Below, piece by piece: positions 51,434 to 60,736 of a DNA stretch of 64,000 bases. Within the stretch, counting starts at the first letter, position 1. The number at the start of each line of letters is the position of its first letter. Position numbers and translations under genes: made by a program. Origin of the DNA: Halobacteriovorax sp. GTDB lineage: Bacteria > Bdellovibrionota > Bacteriovoracia > Bacteriovoracales > Bacteriovoracaceae. The stretch spans positions 310,001 through 374,000 of the forward strand of contig PBIO01000031.1 in the NCBI GenBank assembly GCA_002720865.1, given 5' to 3'. Under the pieces are notes generated by a model. That model had not been told where the DNA came from, did no database searches, and saw only the letters and a program-made list of their open reading frames with translations.

Positions 51434-52927
51434 ATGTTTATTAAAAAGACAATATTCTCCATGCTAGCGCTGTTATTGGCTTTCCAGGCTTATTCAACAG
51501 AACTAACAGGACTTCATCTTAATCTCCTTGATAGAGCTGATGAGATCCTAGAGCCAAAAGAGAATGCACTAAGCTTAAAAGAAGTAAAATCTTTGGCCGT
51601 GGATAGAAATCACGACTTAAGAATTTCTTACGAGAGATTATATCAAGCACAAAAAGACATTTGGGTAGCTAGATCGCGCTTCTTTCCTTACGGAACAGGG
51701 GTAATCTTTGGTTACGACGTAAATGCTCTTTTTGGAACATTTATCCTAGTTGAGTTGGCCCTAAGCCTTCCAACAAAGTGGTATCATGTTCAATCAGTAA
51801 AAGCGGTTAGAGATTCTCAGCGTTTCTCTGTTTACGCTTTAAGAGCAAACCTTAAGACTCAAGTAGAACATCTTTATTATACTCTTCTAAAAGAAGAGGC
51901 ACTTCTAAAGTCTGTTGAGTTAGAGCTTGAACTTCTTGAAAACCTTGTGGCAGCTACAGAAGTAGAGATTGAAGCAGGTCTTGCCAACGAAGATGATCTT
52001 GAAAAAGTTGAAAGAAGAACTCTTTCTCTTCGTGATGAATACTTAAAGTTTAAGCAACTTCATCTTTATTCAAAATCAGCATTCAATATCATGTTAGGAA
52101 AAACTCCGGCGCAAGGTGCTCAAATGGAGCTTCAGCCAATTGGTAAAATGCTAAATATCGAAGACTTCCAGATGGGAACACAGCAAATGGTTGATGCGGC
52201 TCTTTGGAGATCTTATGAGATCGTTGCTGCTAACTATATGATCAAAGCTGCTAAAAAGCATAAGAAGTCTACTCAGTGGTCAATCTTAAGCTTTAGTGGA
52301 ATTGGTTTTGGCTACTGGTCTAGAGTTGAAATCGCTGGATCTCAAGTTGATGAAGCAGTTCATAGAAGAAATATGACAAGAGAAAATCTTGTTAATCAAG
52401 TTTCTGTAACTAAAGAGCTTCTTGAAGATAATTTAGAGTACCTAGAAGGTGAGAAGGATATTTTAGAGTCCTCTAGAAACTTTCTAGAAAGAGATATGGA
52501 GCGTTTTACCGCAGGTGATGCTCCTCTTCGTGAGTTACTTGAAACTCAGCTTCGCTATATGGACGATTACCGTTCAGCTTTAATGGTTCACTACCAAACT
52601 CTTTCTAAGAAGTCTGATATGGAAAGACTTGTAAGAGGGTCAGTAACTAAAGCTGTATACAGTGCTGCTCCAATTAGCTTTAAAGTTAAGAGAACAAAAA
52701 GAAGAGTTTATCTAACAATGAATGATAAAACTGTAGATTTAAACACAGTTTCAAGCGTTAGGTACCACTTTGATAATCGTAGTTTTGGAATGCCTTCTTC
52801 AAGTAAAGCTGACCGTAAATTTAAGGTAAAGATTAAGGTTAGAAAGGACTATGGAGAAATTAGTGGAACTGCACTGGTTCGTTTTAAGAACGGCGAGCTA
52901 GTAAGAAGAAGATTTACAATTAAATAA
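51434..52927 (+). CDS. TolC-like outer-membrane protein with C-terminal beta domain (second copy)
   Basis: This 497-residue paralogue of the preceding protein has a signal peptide to ~Ser22, two outer-membrane-efflux-type helical hairpins, and a C-terminal ~85-residue beta domain (Ser-Val-Arg-Tyr-His-Phe-Asp ... Phe-Lys-Val-Lys-Ile-Lys-Val ... Phe-Lys-Asn-Gly-Glu-Leu). The Tyr-His-Phe strand is closer to the YEATS consensus than in the first copy. The gap to the upstream gene is 23 bases with a GAGGTAAGT site. Both copies share the segment Trp-Ser-x-Leu-Ser-Phe-x-Gly-Ile-Gly-Phe. No adaptor or pump gene adjoins, so they may not serve a classical efflux system. Confidence 0.7.
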   Translation: MFIKKTIFSMLALLLAFQAYSTELTGLHLNLLDRADEILEPKENALSLKEVKSLAVDRNHDLRISYERLYQAQKDIWVARSRFFPYGTGVIFGYDVNALFGTFILVELALSLPTKWYHVQSVKAVRDSQRFSVYALRANLKTQVEHLYYTLLKEEALLKSVELELELLENLVAATEVEIEAGLANEDDLEKVERRTLSLRDEYLKFKQLHLYSKSAFNIMLGKTPAQGAQMELQPIGKMLNIEDFQMGTQQMVDAALWRSYEIVAANYMIKAAKKHKKSTQWSILSFSGIGFGYWSRVEIAGSQVDEAVHRRNMTRENLVNQVSVTKELLEDNLEYLEGEKDILESSRNFLERDMERFTAGDAPLRELLETQLRYMDDYRSALMVHYQTLSKKSDMERLVRGSVTKAVYSAAPISFKVKRTKRRVYLTMNDKTVDLNTVSSVRYHFDNRSFGMPSSSKADRKFKVKIKVRKDYGEISGTALVRFKNGELVRRRFTIK

Positions 52928-52952
52928 TATATATTTTTAAGGAGTAAGGACA

Positions 52953-54221
52953 ATGATGACAATGATGGAAAAAGTAGCAGTAGGTGTTTTAGCTTTCGCT
53001 ACTTTAACAAATGTAAGTATTGCTGGACCACTGGATGACGGTGTCGCTGAATGTGGTGTTCCAGTTTGTAATTTAACTGAATCTATTGATGAGCTTAAGA
53101 AAGTAGATCATAACGCTCGTGGATCATATGCAATTATGATGATGGAAAAGTATGGAAAGTCTGAGGATGCGAAGATTTTAGAAAATCTTTATACTGCTTC
53201 AACGGCCATGACTCCTGTTTACCACGAACTAGGTGATACTGATTGGGTTCTAAGATCTATCTATGATCTTAAAGATGCCGTTGTTCTTTCTCTTTCTAAG
53301 AGCGGGGAAGCCGATGCAAAGAAGCTTTCAGCTCTATACGCTGAACTTTCAGACCAAAATCAAAGATTTGGAATGTTAAGCTTTTGGGGATCAAAAGTTG
53401 ATTCTATCGAAACTGTTGGAGCTCTTGAAGAGCTTGTGACTTTTGGGACAAATGCTCGTGAAATCTCAACTGAACTGGGTGATGACGCCTGGGTTGGTAG
53501 AGCAGCAGGAGATTTAATCTCAAAGATTACAGTTAAGCTAACAGCTTTAGACCCAGCTCACGAAGGTCTTTATAACGTAACGATTGACGAGTCAGTTCTA
53601 CCAGAGGATTTCTTTGGATTTGATAAAGTTACTGTTCTTGAGTCTTCAAGTGACAAGAACCTAGTGGTAACTTTTATTAACTCAAAGTACCGTCGTACAG
53701 TGTTTAGCTTTACTCATGCTGAAATCGCTGGAAACACAGTTCGTGGAAAGGTTTTAAGCAATACTCATGTGGCGAATACTTTTGAATTCACACTTGATAG
53801 AACAAATAGAACAATCGTTGGAAAAATTGAAACAACTGCTTCAGAAGTAATTAACTTTGAAGGTAAACAAGAAGTTTCAACAAACGAAGTTTTTAGAGGT
53901 CAAACTCCTTACGAGTTAACTGAAAAAGATATCCTAGGAACCTTAAAAGGTGAGCTTGCCGGTGTAAAAGGAAAGCTGATGATTAAGACTTTTAAGAAAA
54001 ATGTTTACTCAGCTACTTTTCGTTCAAATAACGGAATTCTTTTAATTCATTTTCAAGGGAAGTTCTTCCCTAAAACGGGAGTTTTATCTCTAACGAATGG
54101 TGAAAGCCTTAAGCTTTCTCTATCTCTAAGAGGAACTGAAGAAGAAGCTATGTGGACTGGATTTGCCTTTAATACGAAAAATGGTACGGCCACAAAAGCT
54201 AGCTTTGCCCCACTAAAATAA
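52953..54221 (+). CDS. secreted protein of the TolC-like operon, unknown family
   Basis: This 422-residue protein has a signal peptide to ~Ala24 (Ser-Ile-Ala-Gly) and an early Cys pair (Glu-Cys-Gly-Val-Pro-Val-Cys). A helical region at ~40-200 precedes a beta-rich C-terminal domain (~215-422) resembling a lipocalin or beta-sandwich. An AAGGAG precedes the start; tandem Met codons leave the exact start open by four residues. It is 25 bases after the second TolC-like gene and is followed by a strong terminator, so it is the third gene of that unit. I recognise no family. Confidence 0.65.
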   Translation: MMTMMEKVAVGVLAFATLTNVSIAGPLDDGVAECGVPVCNLTESIDELKKVDHNARGSYAIMMMEKYGKSEDAKILENLYTASTAMTPVYHELGDTDWVLRSIYDLKDAVVLSLSKSGEADAKKLSALYAELSDQNQRFGMLSFWGSKVDSIETVGALEELVTFGTNAREISTELGDDAWVGRAAGDLISKITVKLTALDPAHEGLYNVTIDESVLPEDFFGFDKVTVLESSSDKNLVVTFINSKYRRTVFSFTHAEIAGNTVRGKVLSNTHVANTFEFTLDRTNRTIVGKIETTASEVINFEGKQEVSTNEVFRGQTPYELTEKDILGTLKGELAGVKGKLMIKTFKKNVYSATFRSNNGILLIHFQGKFFPKTGVLSLTNGESLKLSLSLRGTEEEAMWTGFAFNTKNGTATKASFAPLK

Positions 54222-54249
54222 GATTAAGTCCTTAAAAATACATAAAATA

Positions 54250-54271
54250 GGCCCCTTTTGGGGCCTTTTTT
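54250..54271 (+). terminator. Rho-independent terminator
   Basis: GGCCCC (54250-54255) pairs with GGGGCC (54260-54265) around TTTT, followed by six T. It ends the TolC-like operon before the polysaccharide locus. Confidence 0.88.
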
Positions 54272-54382
54272 GTTTAAAAATCAATAACTTATTTACCTAT
54301 AGATTTTACAAACTGCCTACAACCGAATCTATAAAAATGGGATAATGCGTCAATTGTGTTTTTTAGGATGTCGGAGGACTTT

Positions 54383-54880
54383 ATGTCAAACCAAGAAGCT
54401 CTACATGAGCTGGCCAAAAACTTAGATTATTCACTAAGAGTGAGCGGAGCAAAGAAAGTATTAATTGCTTCTGATAGACAAGGGGAAGGTAAAACAACTT
54501 TCGCCAATAATTGTCTGCCACTTCTATCAAAACTTTATAATAGAAAAGTCTTATTTATTACGGATCAGTCAGTAAATGCCATTGATGGAATTGATAATCT
54601 TTCATCAAAAGACTTTAGCTTTTTAAACGGTCTGACCAAAGAAGAAGCTGATACAAAAAGAGAGAGCTATTTATCAGAGCTATCTAAAAGTTATGATGCT
54701 GTCTTTCTTGATTCTACCACCTTAAAAAGATCAGAAAAAACAAAACTACCACTGATTCAACCAGATGGAGCAGTTCTTGTTAGATCTAAAGCGACAGTTG
54801 GAACTTCAAGAAAACCAGTAACCGATGAAATTATCGACAGAGAAATTCCAGTAATTGGAATTGTGTACAACGAGGCTTAG
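54383..54880 (+). CDS. CpsD/BY-kinase-like P-loop ATPase
   Basis: I chose the ATG at 54383 (CGGAGG about 7 bases upstream); a longer frame opens at 54356 without a site. The 165-residue protein has Walker A Gln-Gly-Glu-Gly-Lys-Thr-Thr (~34-40). A Walker A'-like strand Val-Leu-Phe-Ile-Thr-Asp-Gln lacks the usual first Asp. A Walker B-like Asp-Ala-Val-Phe-Leu-Asp follows. It is shorter than bacterial tyrosine kinases (~230) and has no Tyr cluster at the C-terminus, so autophosphorylation is doubtful. It is the first gene of the polysaccharide locus, before a Wzz protein with which such ATPases form the BY-kinase pair. Confidence 0.7.
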   Translation: MSNQEALHELAKNLDYSLRVSGAKKVLIASDRQGEGKTTFANNCLPLLSKLYNRKVLFITDQSVNAIDGIDNLSSKDFSFLNGLTKEEADTKRESYLSELSKSYDAVFLDSTTLKRSEKTKLPLIQPDGAVLVRSKATVGTSRKPVTDEIIDREIPVIGIVYNEA

Positions 54881-54882
54881 TC

Positions 54883-56049
54883 ATGGGAACAGATAAAGTA
54901 ATTATACGTGATTTAGTTAATACTATTCTTAAGTATAAAAAATCCATTGCAGTAACAGTTATTTTTACGGCCTTATTTTCTGTACAGCTTACTTTTTGGA
55001 TGCCGAAAAAATATAAAGCTAATTTTGAAATGAATGTATATTCAAAATACTTTAAGAACCCTCTTATTTCCGAGATCATCCCAGGGGTTTATCAAATTCC
55101 TGAAATGCGTTTTACTATCGACTCTATGGTTAAAGAGGCCATCAATGATGAGTATATTGATTCTGTCGCTACAGAGTTTAAGATTTACTCAACAGACCTT
55201 CCTGATAGAGAGCTGGCTAGAGAAAGACAGTTCTTAAGAGATCGTTTCTCCTATTTTTCCACAGGCGGTCAATCTTATCAGGTTTCTTTTATTCATAACG
55301 ACCCTTTTATAGCTAAAAAGGTAGTTGAGAAGACCTTAAAAAGAGTTAAGGGTCATTTTATCAATACAAGGATTAACACGATTGAAATGGTTAAAGGAAT
55401 TATGATTAAAAGGCTGCAGTCTTTTAATGCTGCTAGAAATATTTCAAAGACAGGAAGTAATAATGTTTTGGCATCTAAGAACCCAGACGTTCTTAAATCA
55501 GAACTTAAAAAGCTAAATGCTGATGTAGCCGCCCTTCAAAAACAGTTTAATGAAAATCATCCTAAAGTTGTAAATCTTAAAAATAGAAGAAATGTGATTA
55601 AAGGATGGCTTACAGAATTTGAGACAAAAGGTATTACGCCAGTTGATTCAGTCGATGCTCCAATGGCATTTACCAATGACAAAATCACTACGGAACAGCT
55701 TTCTTCAAAGTTTTATACTAAGTACCACGACTTTACGATTGCTCTTGAAGTTGAAAAGAGGTCACTAGAATCTTATATTGGTATTATTAAGCAGCCAGCG
55801 CTTCCAACTTATCCTATTTCTCCTAAGAAGAAGCTCTTTGCAGCAGTTGGTTTAATTTTAGGTATTTTATTTGCCTTTATCTTTGTCTTCTTTAAAGAGG
55901 TCATGGCGCCAAATAGAGAAGAGCAACTCGTGCTTGAGGCAAAGGAACACGGAGCTGTAGTCTTAGGGATTTTACCCGAAATGAATAAAGTTAATAAACT
56001 AGCTTCAAATAAAAAGATTAAGTCTGATGAGGAAAAGAGGATTCACTAG
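54883..56049 (+). CDS. Wzz-type polysaccharide chain-length/co-polymerase protein
   Basis: This 388-residue inner-membrane protein has an N-terminal membrane segment (~22-42) and a large periplasmic domain with coiled coils, including the Asn-Glu-Asn-His-Pro-Lys-Val motif (GNVR-like region). A Pro-rich loop Leu-Pro-Thr-Tyr-Pro-Ile-Ser-Pro precedes the second membrane segment (~309-326). It sets chain length in Wzy-dependent synthesis. It starts 2 bases after the CpsD-like gene. The cytoplasmic tail (~60 residues) is charged and may contact the CpsD-like ATPase. Confidence 0.85.
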   Translation: MGTDKVIIRDLVNTILKYKKSIAVTVIFTALFSVQLTFWMPKKYKANFEMNVYSKYFKNPLISEIIPGVYQIPEMRFTIDSMVKEAINDEYIDSVATEFKIYSTDLPDRELARERQFLRDRFSYFSTGGQSYQVSFIHNDPFIAKKVVEKTLKRVKGHFINTRINTIEMVKGIMIKRLQSFNAARNISKTGSNNVLASKNPDVLKSELKKLNADVAALQKQFNENHPKVVNLKNRRNVIKGWLTEFETKGITPVDSVDAPMAFTNDKITTEQLSSKFYTKYHDFTIALEVEKRSLESYIGIIKQPALPTYPISPKKKLFAAVGLILGILFAFIFVFFKEVMAPNREEQLVLEAKEHGAVVLGILPEMNKVNKLASNKKIKSDEEKRIH

Positions 56050-56051
56050 GA

Positions 56052-57515
56052 ATGGAAGAGCTTAAACTCCTAACCATTGAGCTTCATCAGCTTTTCTTTG
56101 CCCTAACCTTGTTAGGGTTTGGTTTTTGTTTATTCTCAGACTTAAGTGATATTTCAAAAAACAAAGATCAACATAAACGAGGGGAAATGGCCATTATCTT
56201 AGGTGGCATTGCTCTTGGGACCTTTGTTTATCTTTTAAGTTTTTGGGGAATGGAGGGAGTCTTTCTTGCCCTAAGTTTTTCATTCTTTGTGGCTTTATCA
56301 GTCTATAGGCCAAAGTATGCCGTGGGCTTTTTTGTTTATTTATTACTTTCTAGACCTTGGGAAACTTTTGATAATCAAATGATGAGCTCTATGCCAAGAG
56401 ATATTTCTTATCTCGTGATGGCAAGCTTAGTTGGTCATAAGATTCTTAATAGGCAATTCTATTTTAGATTTAATGCAGGAACCTTTTTGTTCCTACTCTT
56501 TGCGGTCTGGATGTTTTTATCTGCCTTTTTTGCTAGCCATCAAGTAGATGCCCTAACCATGTACAATGAGATATTTGTTAAGGGAGTGATCCTTTTTATT
56601 TTGATCCAAAATGGAATAGAGAAGTCTTCAGATATATTACCAGCAAAGCTAGCACTTGTTTCGGCCATTTTAGAAAAATGTATTATTAGTTTTTATAAAA
56701 CTTATTTACAAGATATGGGTACTTTAGCAGAAGAAAATGCTCGTCTCGTTAGTGTGGGAATTCTTGAGAATTCTAATGATATTGCCGCTATTTTTATTCT
56801 CGCCATCCCTTTTACCGCTTATTTTATCTTAAATAGTAAACTTAGACCTTTTAATTATATTTTTGCCCTAGGAGCTGTCATTGGCATGACCATCCTAGTC
56901 TTTGGTGCTCAATCTAGAGGAGCTGTTTTAGGACTTGCGGGTCTTTTTGGGGCCTTCTTTTTTACGAGGCTAAGAAGTACCAGAAGTATTGCACTCGTCA
57001 TGGCACTCTCATTACTTGGCGGCGTCCTTGTTATGGGAAAATTAAGTCGTTCTTCTTCAGACTTAGAAGGAAGTACTGGAAATCGAATCATCTACTGGAA
57101 GGCCGGAATCAATATGGGAATTAGAAATCCTATCTTTGGTGTAGGCTATTGGGGTTTTCACGAACATTTTAGCTCTTATGCTTTAGACGGGGAGACCGGT
57201 TCTGAAGAAGGGCATCGAGAAGTGCATTCTGCCTGGCTTCAGGTATTATCTGAAGGCGGTATTCCTCCTTTTATCTTTTATTTATGCCTCTGGGCCTATG
57301 GCCTTTATTGCGGCTTTAGGATTAGAAGGAAGAATCCCGAATATCTTATCTCACTTGTGGGATACGGAATTACTATTACATTCCTCTCCCATGCTTATCT
57401 ATTGTATGCCCCTATTTTACTTGCTCTTACTATCACTCAGTATCAAATGGACTTTGGCCCTAAGTACGCGAGAAAGTATATTAGGGCCACGGGATTTAGG
57501 AGGCTGGAAGCATGA
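56052..57515 (+). CDS. O-antigen ligase/polymerase family protein (Wzy/WaaL)
   Basis: This 487-residue polytopic protein has about eleven to twelve hydrophobic segments. The long periplasmic loop near 350-400 has the family motif: Gly-Val-Gly-Tyr-Trp-Gly-Phe-His-Glu ... Glu-Val-His-Ser-Ala-Trp-Leu-Gln ... Glu-Gly-Gly-Ile-Pro. Such proteins polymerise or ligate undecaprenyl-linked polysaccharide. Next to Wzz and with a Wzx in the locus, a polymerase (Wzy) role is the more likely one. It begins 2 bases after wzz and overlaps the GT2 gene by 4 bases (ATGA). Confidence 0.85.
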   Translation: MEELKLLTIELHQLFFALTLLGFGFCLFSDLSDISKNKDQHKRGEMAIILGGIALGTFVYLLSFWGMEGVFLALSFSFFVALSVYRPKYAVGFFVYLLLSRPWETFDNQMMSSMPRDISYLVMASLVGHKILNRQFYFRFNAGTFLFLLFAVWMFLSAFFASHQVDALTMYNEIFVKGVILFILIQNGIEKSSDILPAKLALVSAILEKCIISFYKTYLQDMGTLAEENARLVSVGILENSNDIAAIFILAIPFTAYFILNSKLRPFNYIFALGAVIGMTILVFGAQSRGAVLGLAGLFGAFFFTRLRSTRSIALVMALSLLGGVLVMGKLSRSSSDLEGSTGNRIIYWKAGINMGIRNPIFGVGYWGFHEHFSSYALDGETGSEEGHREVHSAWLQVLSEGGIPPFIFYLCLWAYGLYCGFRIRRKNPEYLISLVGYGITITFLSHAYLLYAPILLALTITQYQMDFGPKYARKYIRATGFRRLEA

Positions 57516-58660
57516 CTCCGTTGATTCTAGTTTTACTTTTCATAATTTTATATACCTACTTTGGTTATATGCTTTTAACTCTAATTTTAGGCAGGCTAAG
57601 AAACAAACAAGTTAAAAAGTCTAATATAAGACCAAATGTTGCTTTGATGATTGCCGCTTATAACGAAGAGGCTGGCATAGAAGAAAAGATTAAGAATTCT
57701 CTTTTATTAACCTATCCTAAAGAGAAGCTTAGAATTATTGTCGTTAGTGATGGGTCTACAGATAGAACCGATGAAATTGTCGCTAAATACGAAGCAGATG
57801 GTGTTGAGCTCGTAAGAGTTGAGGGAAGAGTTGGAAAAACTGAGGCCAGAAATATAGCAGTCTCAAATATCTTAGATGAAATCATCGTTTTTAGTGATGG
57901 TACAACCGAGTACGCCCCAAATGCTATTGAGATGCTTGTTCGAAATTTTGCCGATGAAGAAGTAGGTATGGTTTCTGGGCATTTAAAGTATAAAGATTCA
58001 ACAGGCTCAAAAATGGGAGCAGGACAAAAACTTTATTGGAAATACGAGACGGCCATAAAAAAAGCTCAGACCTATATGGGAAGCCTGACAGGCTCGCTTG
58101 GGTGTATGACCGCTTTTAGAAGAAGCTCCTACACTAGTTTACCAGCAAATATTATTGAAGATTTCACAGAGCCTCTTATGTTTGTGCAAAAAGGCTTTAG
58201 AATTGTTTTTGAAGAAGAGGCTATTTGCCATGAGGAAACGACGACTAAATCTTCAAATGAATGGCGTATGAGAGTTAGAGTAATCAGAGGCGGAATGACA
58301 GGAATGCTATTTGCTAATAAGGTTTTAAATCCTGTGCGATTTCCTGTAGCAAGTCTTCAGCTTATAAGCCATAAAATTTTAAGATGGCTTATTCCGGTGT
58401 TTGGGCTTGCCTTGATTATCGTAACAACGATCGGTGTTGCTCAAGAGCCTGAAAATCTTTTTATTGGGATTATTTTTATTTTGCAACTAAGTTTTTATTT
58501 AACGGCCCTAGTGGCTCTTATCTTTGAGAAAATGGGAATGCATAATAAGATTTTAGGTATTCCACTATATTTTATAGTCGTAAATTCGGCAGCACTAGTT
58601 GCCTTAATAAAAACATTAACGAGTCGTCTTGAGGCGACTTGGGAAACAGATAGAACATAA
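57512..58660 (+). CDS. family 2 glycosyltransferase, membrane bound
   Basis: This 382-residue GT-A-fold enzyme has an N-terminal membrane segment (~3-25). The nucleotide-sugar domain has Ile-Ala-Ala-Tyr-Asn-Glu-Glu, Val-Val-Ser-Asp-Gly-Ser-Thr-Asp and Phe-Ser-Asp-Gly-Thr in the DxD position. An Ile-Ile-Glu-Asp-Phe acceptor motif follows, then Arg-Val-Arg-Val-Ile-Arg-Gly-Gly resembling the QxxRW region. Two or three C-terminal membrane segments complete it. It resembles processive or lipid-linked GT2 enzymes that add sugars on the cytoplasmic face. The sugar is unknown. It is coupled to the wzy-like gene. Confidence 0.88.
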   Translation: MTPLILVLLFIILYTYFGYMLLTLILGRLRNKQVKKSNIRPNVALMIAAYNEEAGIEEKIKNSLLLTYPKEKLRIIVVSDGSTDRTDEIVAKYEADGVELVRVEGRVGKTEARNIAVSNILDEIIVFSDGTTEYAPNAIEMLVRNFADEEVGMVSGHLKYKDSTGSKMGAGQKLYWKYETAIKKAQTYMGSLTGSLGCMTAFRRSSYTSLPANIIEDFTEPLMFVQKGFRIVFEEEAICHEETTTKSSNEWRMRVRVIRGGMTGMLFANKVLNPVRFPVASLQLISHKILRWLIPVFGLALIIVTTIGVAQEPENLFIGIIFILQLSFYLTALVALIFEKMGMHNKILGIPLYFIVVNSAALVALIKTLTSRLEATWETDRT

Positions 58661-58671
58661 TGGGGTGAATT

Positions 58672-59496
58672 ATGGTCACTGAAGTAATGAACGGATTATC
58701 AGAAAGACAAAAAAGAGAGCAGGAGTACTATAACCAGTACGCCCAAAGCTTTGATGCAAAAAGAGAAATTGATATGTCTCCAATTCATGGTCCAATGAAG
58801 AAAATAGAGAGAAGACCATGGAATAGCTATTGGGCAACTTATGAGCTGGCCATAGACTCTTTTCAACCTGGTCAAAAGCTTTTAGATTTTGGGTCTGGGC
58901 CTGGAGAAAATGCCCTTAGGTTTTCTGAAATCGGCTACGATGTAGAAGGTTTTGATATAAGCCAGGCCAATGTAGAAGTAGCTAACGAACTTTTTGAGGC
59001 CAATAACAGAAAAGATAAAGGAAACTTTCAAGTTTCACCAGCTGAAGTTCTGCCATATGAAGACAATACTTTTGAGATGATCGTAGGGGTAGATATCCTT
59101 CATCATGTAGATATTCCTAAAGCCGTTGTGGAGTGTCATAGAGTTTTAAAAGAGGGTGGGCAAGCTATCTTTAGAGAGCCACTGGAAGTGCCATTTCTTG
59201 ATTGGATTAGAAATACTAAACTTGTGAAGTTATTTGCCCCAACTGAGGCGTCTTTTGAGCTTCATATAACTGAAGATGAAAGAAAACTAAACTCTATTGA
59301 TGTGGAAATACTAAGAAATACTTTTCCAAAAATGGAAATGAGAAGATTTCTTTTCTTATCTAGGTTCGATAAGTTTTTTAGAGACGGTGAGGATCCGAAA
59401 CCTTCTTTCTTAGAAAAAATCGATCATCTCTTGATGACTTATATTCCCGGTGTAAAATACCTAGGGGGAGTTGTTATTTTTATACTAAAAAAATAA
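58672..59496 (+). CDS. SAM-dependent methyltransferase
   Basis: This 274-residue class I methyltransferase has motif I Leu-Asp-Phe-Gly-Ser-Gly-Pro-Gly-Glu (~67-75), the acidic residue in Val-Glu-Gly-Phe-Asp-Ile, and the post-motif Gly-Val-Asp-Ile-Leu-His-His-Val. It probably methylates a sugar or lipid-linked precursor of the polysaccharide, judging from position alone. A GGGGTGA site lies 12 bases after the GT2 stop. The last ~15 residues are hydrophobic and may sit at the membrane. Confidence 0.88.
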   Translation: MVTEVMNGLSERQKREQEYYNQYAQSFDAKREIDMSPIHGPMKKIERRPWNSYWATYELAIDSFQPGQKLLDFGSGPGENALRFSEIGYDVEGFDISQANVEVANELFEANNRKDKGNFQVSPAEVLPYEDNTFEMIVGVDILHHVDIPKAVVECHRVLKEGGQAIFREPLEVPFLDWIRNTKLVKLFAPTEASFELHITEDERKLNSIDVEILRNTFPKMEMRRFLFLSRFDKFFRDGEDPKPSFLEKIDHLLMTYIPGVKYLGGVVIFILKK

Positions 59497-59506
59497 CGAA
59501 ACATAT

Positions 59507-60736
59507 ATGGATAAAGAACTTGAGATTTTATGGATGATTCCAAAGTGGACATTACCGGCCACGGACGGAGCTCGAGTTGCTACCGATAGACTTCTTAAAA
59601 ATACTGCTTTAGCCGGTGCTAAAATAGACTGTCTTTTTGTTTTACCGGAAGGTGAGGAGGGAGACGAAGAAGAGCTGAAGAAGCATTGGTCTATCGGCTC
59701 CGTAGAGACAATTCAAAGGGTTTACCCAACTAAAAAGATTCCAAGAATTTTAAACTTTTTAAAGAACTTTCTCATGACTCCCTTTACCCCATTGACCTTA
59801 GCTAGCTTTGCAACCAAAAAGGTTTCCCTTGAGGTTAAAAAGGCGGTTACAAAGAAAAATTATGATATCTTGGTTCTTGACGCTCTTCATTTAGGGGCTT
59901 GCTTTTTTGATGGTGTTAAATTTAATTGGCCAGCAAATATTAAAAAAGTAGTTCTTCGGGAACATAATTTTGAGCAAGAGCTATGGGTAAAAGCAGCGAA
60001 GGAAGAAAGCTTCCTTCCTATGAAGTGGTTTCTAGGGTTTCAAGCAAAATTAGTTAGAAAATTTGAAAATTTCTGCTTAGAGAAAGTTGATGCGGTAGCT
60101 GCTATTTCTAATGAGGACCTAACAGAAATTAAACAAATTGCTCCAAAAACACCTTCTGAGCTAGTTCCACTTGGTCTAGATTTCTCATCAGCCTTGTCTG
60201 AAAAAGAGATTATAAAAGGGCGATTCCTATTTATCGGAAAATTAGATTGGCCGCCGAATAGAGATGGCCTAGAGTGGTTTTTAAAGAATGTATGGGATGA
60301 GGTCATTGAAAAAAATCCACACTTCGAACTTCAAATAGTAGGAAGCGGAAATGGTTCTTGGCTAAACGCCTATAAATCTAAAAAAGGAATTCTTGTACAA
60401 GGGTTTATCGATGATATTGATGATGCCTATAAATTAGCTGAGTACACTCTTATTCCCATGCGCTATGGTTCGGGAACCAGGATAAAAGTCATAGAAACCT
60501 ATGCAAAAGGAAGGCCCATCATCACGACTAAAATGGGTATTCAGGGAGCAGATCTTGATGAATCTAAGGTTTTATTAGCTGAAACCAAAGAGGAATGGCT
60601 CTTGCTTTTAAATAATTTAGATAGTGAAGTAAATTCAAAAGAAAACTTTGAATTTAATCGTCAAAGGATCGCTAAGAAATTTGATGAAAGTTTTGTTGGG
60701 AAAAATTTTTATTTATGGCTTAAAGAACTATTGTAA
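59507..60736 (+). CDS. GT4-like glycosyltransferase
   Basis: This 409-residue GT-B-fold enzyme has an N-terminal acceptor half that opens with a Thr-Asp-Gly-Ala-Arg-Val-Ala-Thr segment. The C-terminal donor half has Phe-Ile-Gly-Lys-Leu-Asp-Trp-Pro-Pro-Asn and the Glu-rich site Pro-Met-Arg-Tyr-Gly-Ser-Gly-Thr-Arg-Ile-Lys-Val-Ile-Glu. The latter pattern is common in capsule synthesis GT4 proteins. The Shine-Dalgarno is weak. It overlaps the convergent GT4 gene by 28 bases at the 3' ends. The donor sugar is unknown. Confidence 0.85.
   Translation: MDKELEILWMIPKWTLPATDGARVATDRLLKNTALAGAKIDCLFVLPEGEEGDEEELKKHWSIGSVETIQRVYPTKKIPRILNFLKNFLMTPFTPLTLASFATKKVSLEVKKAVTKKNYDILVLDALHLGACFFDGVKFNWPANIKKVVLREHNFEQELWVKAAKEESFLPMKWFLGFQAKLVRKFENFCLEKVDAVAAISNEDLTEIKQIAPKTPSELVPLGLDFSSALSEKEIIKGRFLFIGKLDWPPNRDGLEWFLKNVWDEVIEKNPHFELQIVGSGNGSWLNAYKSKKGILVQGFIDDIDDAYKLAEYTLIPMRYGSGTRIKVIETYAKGRPIITTKMGIQGADLDESKVLLAETKEEWLLLLNNLDSEVNSKENFEFNRQRIAKKFDESFVGKNFYLWLKELL

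Noticed and set aside
57298..57615. A 105-residue plus-strand ORF overlapping the wzy and GT2 junction.
   Set aside because: It is out of frame with two well-supported genes that already overlap by ATGA.
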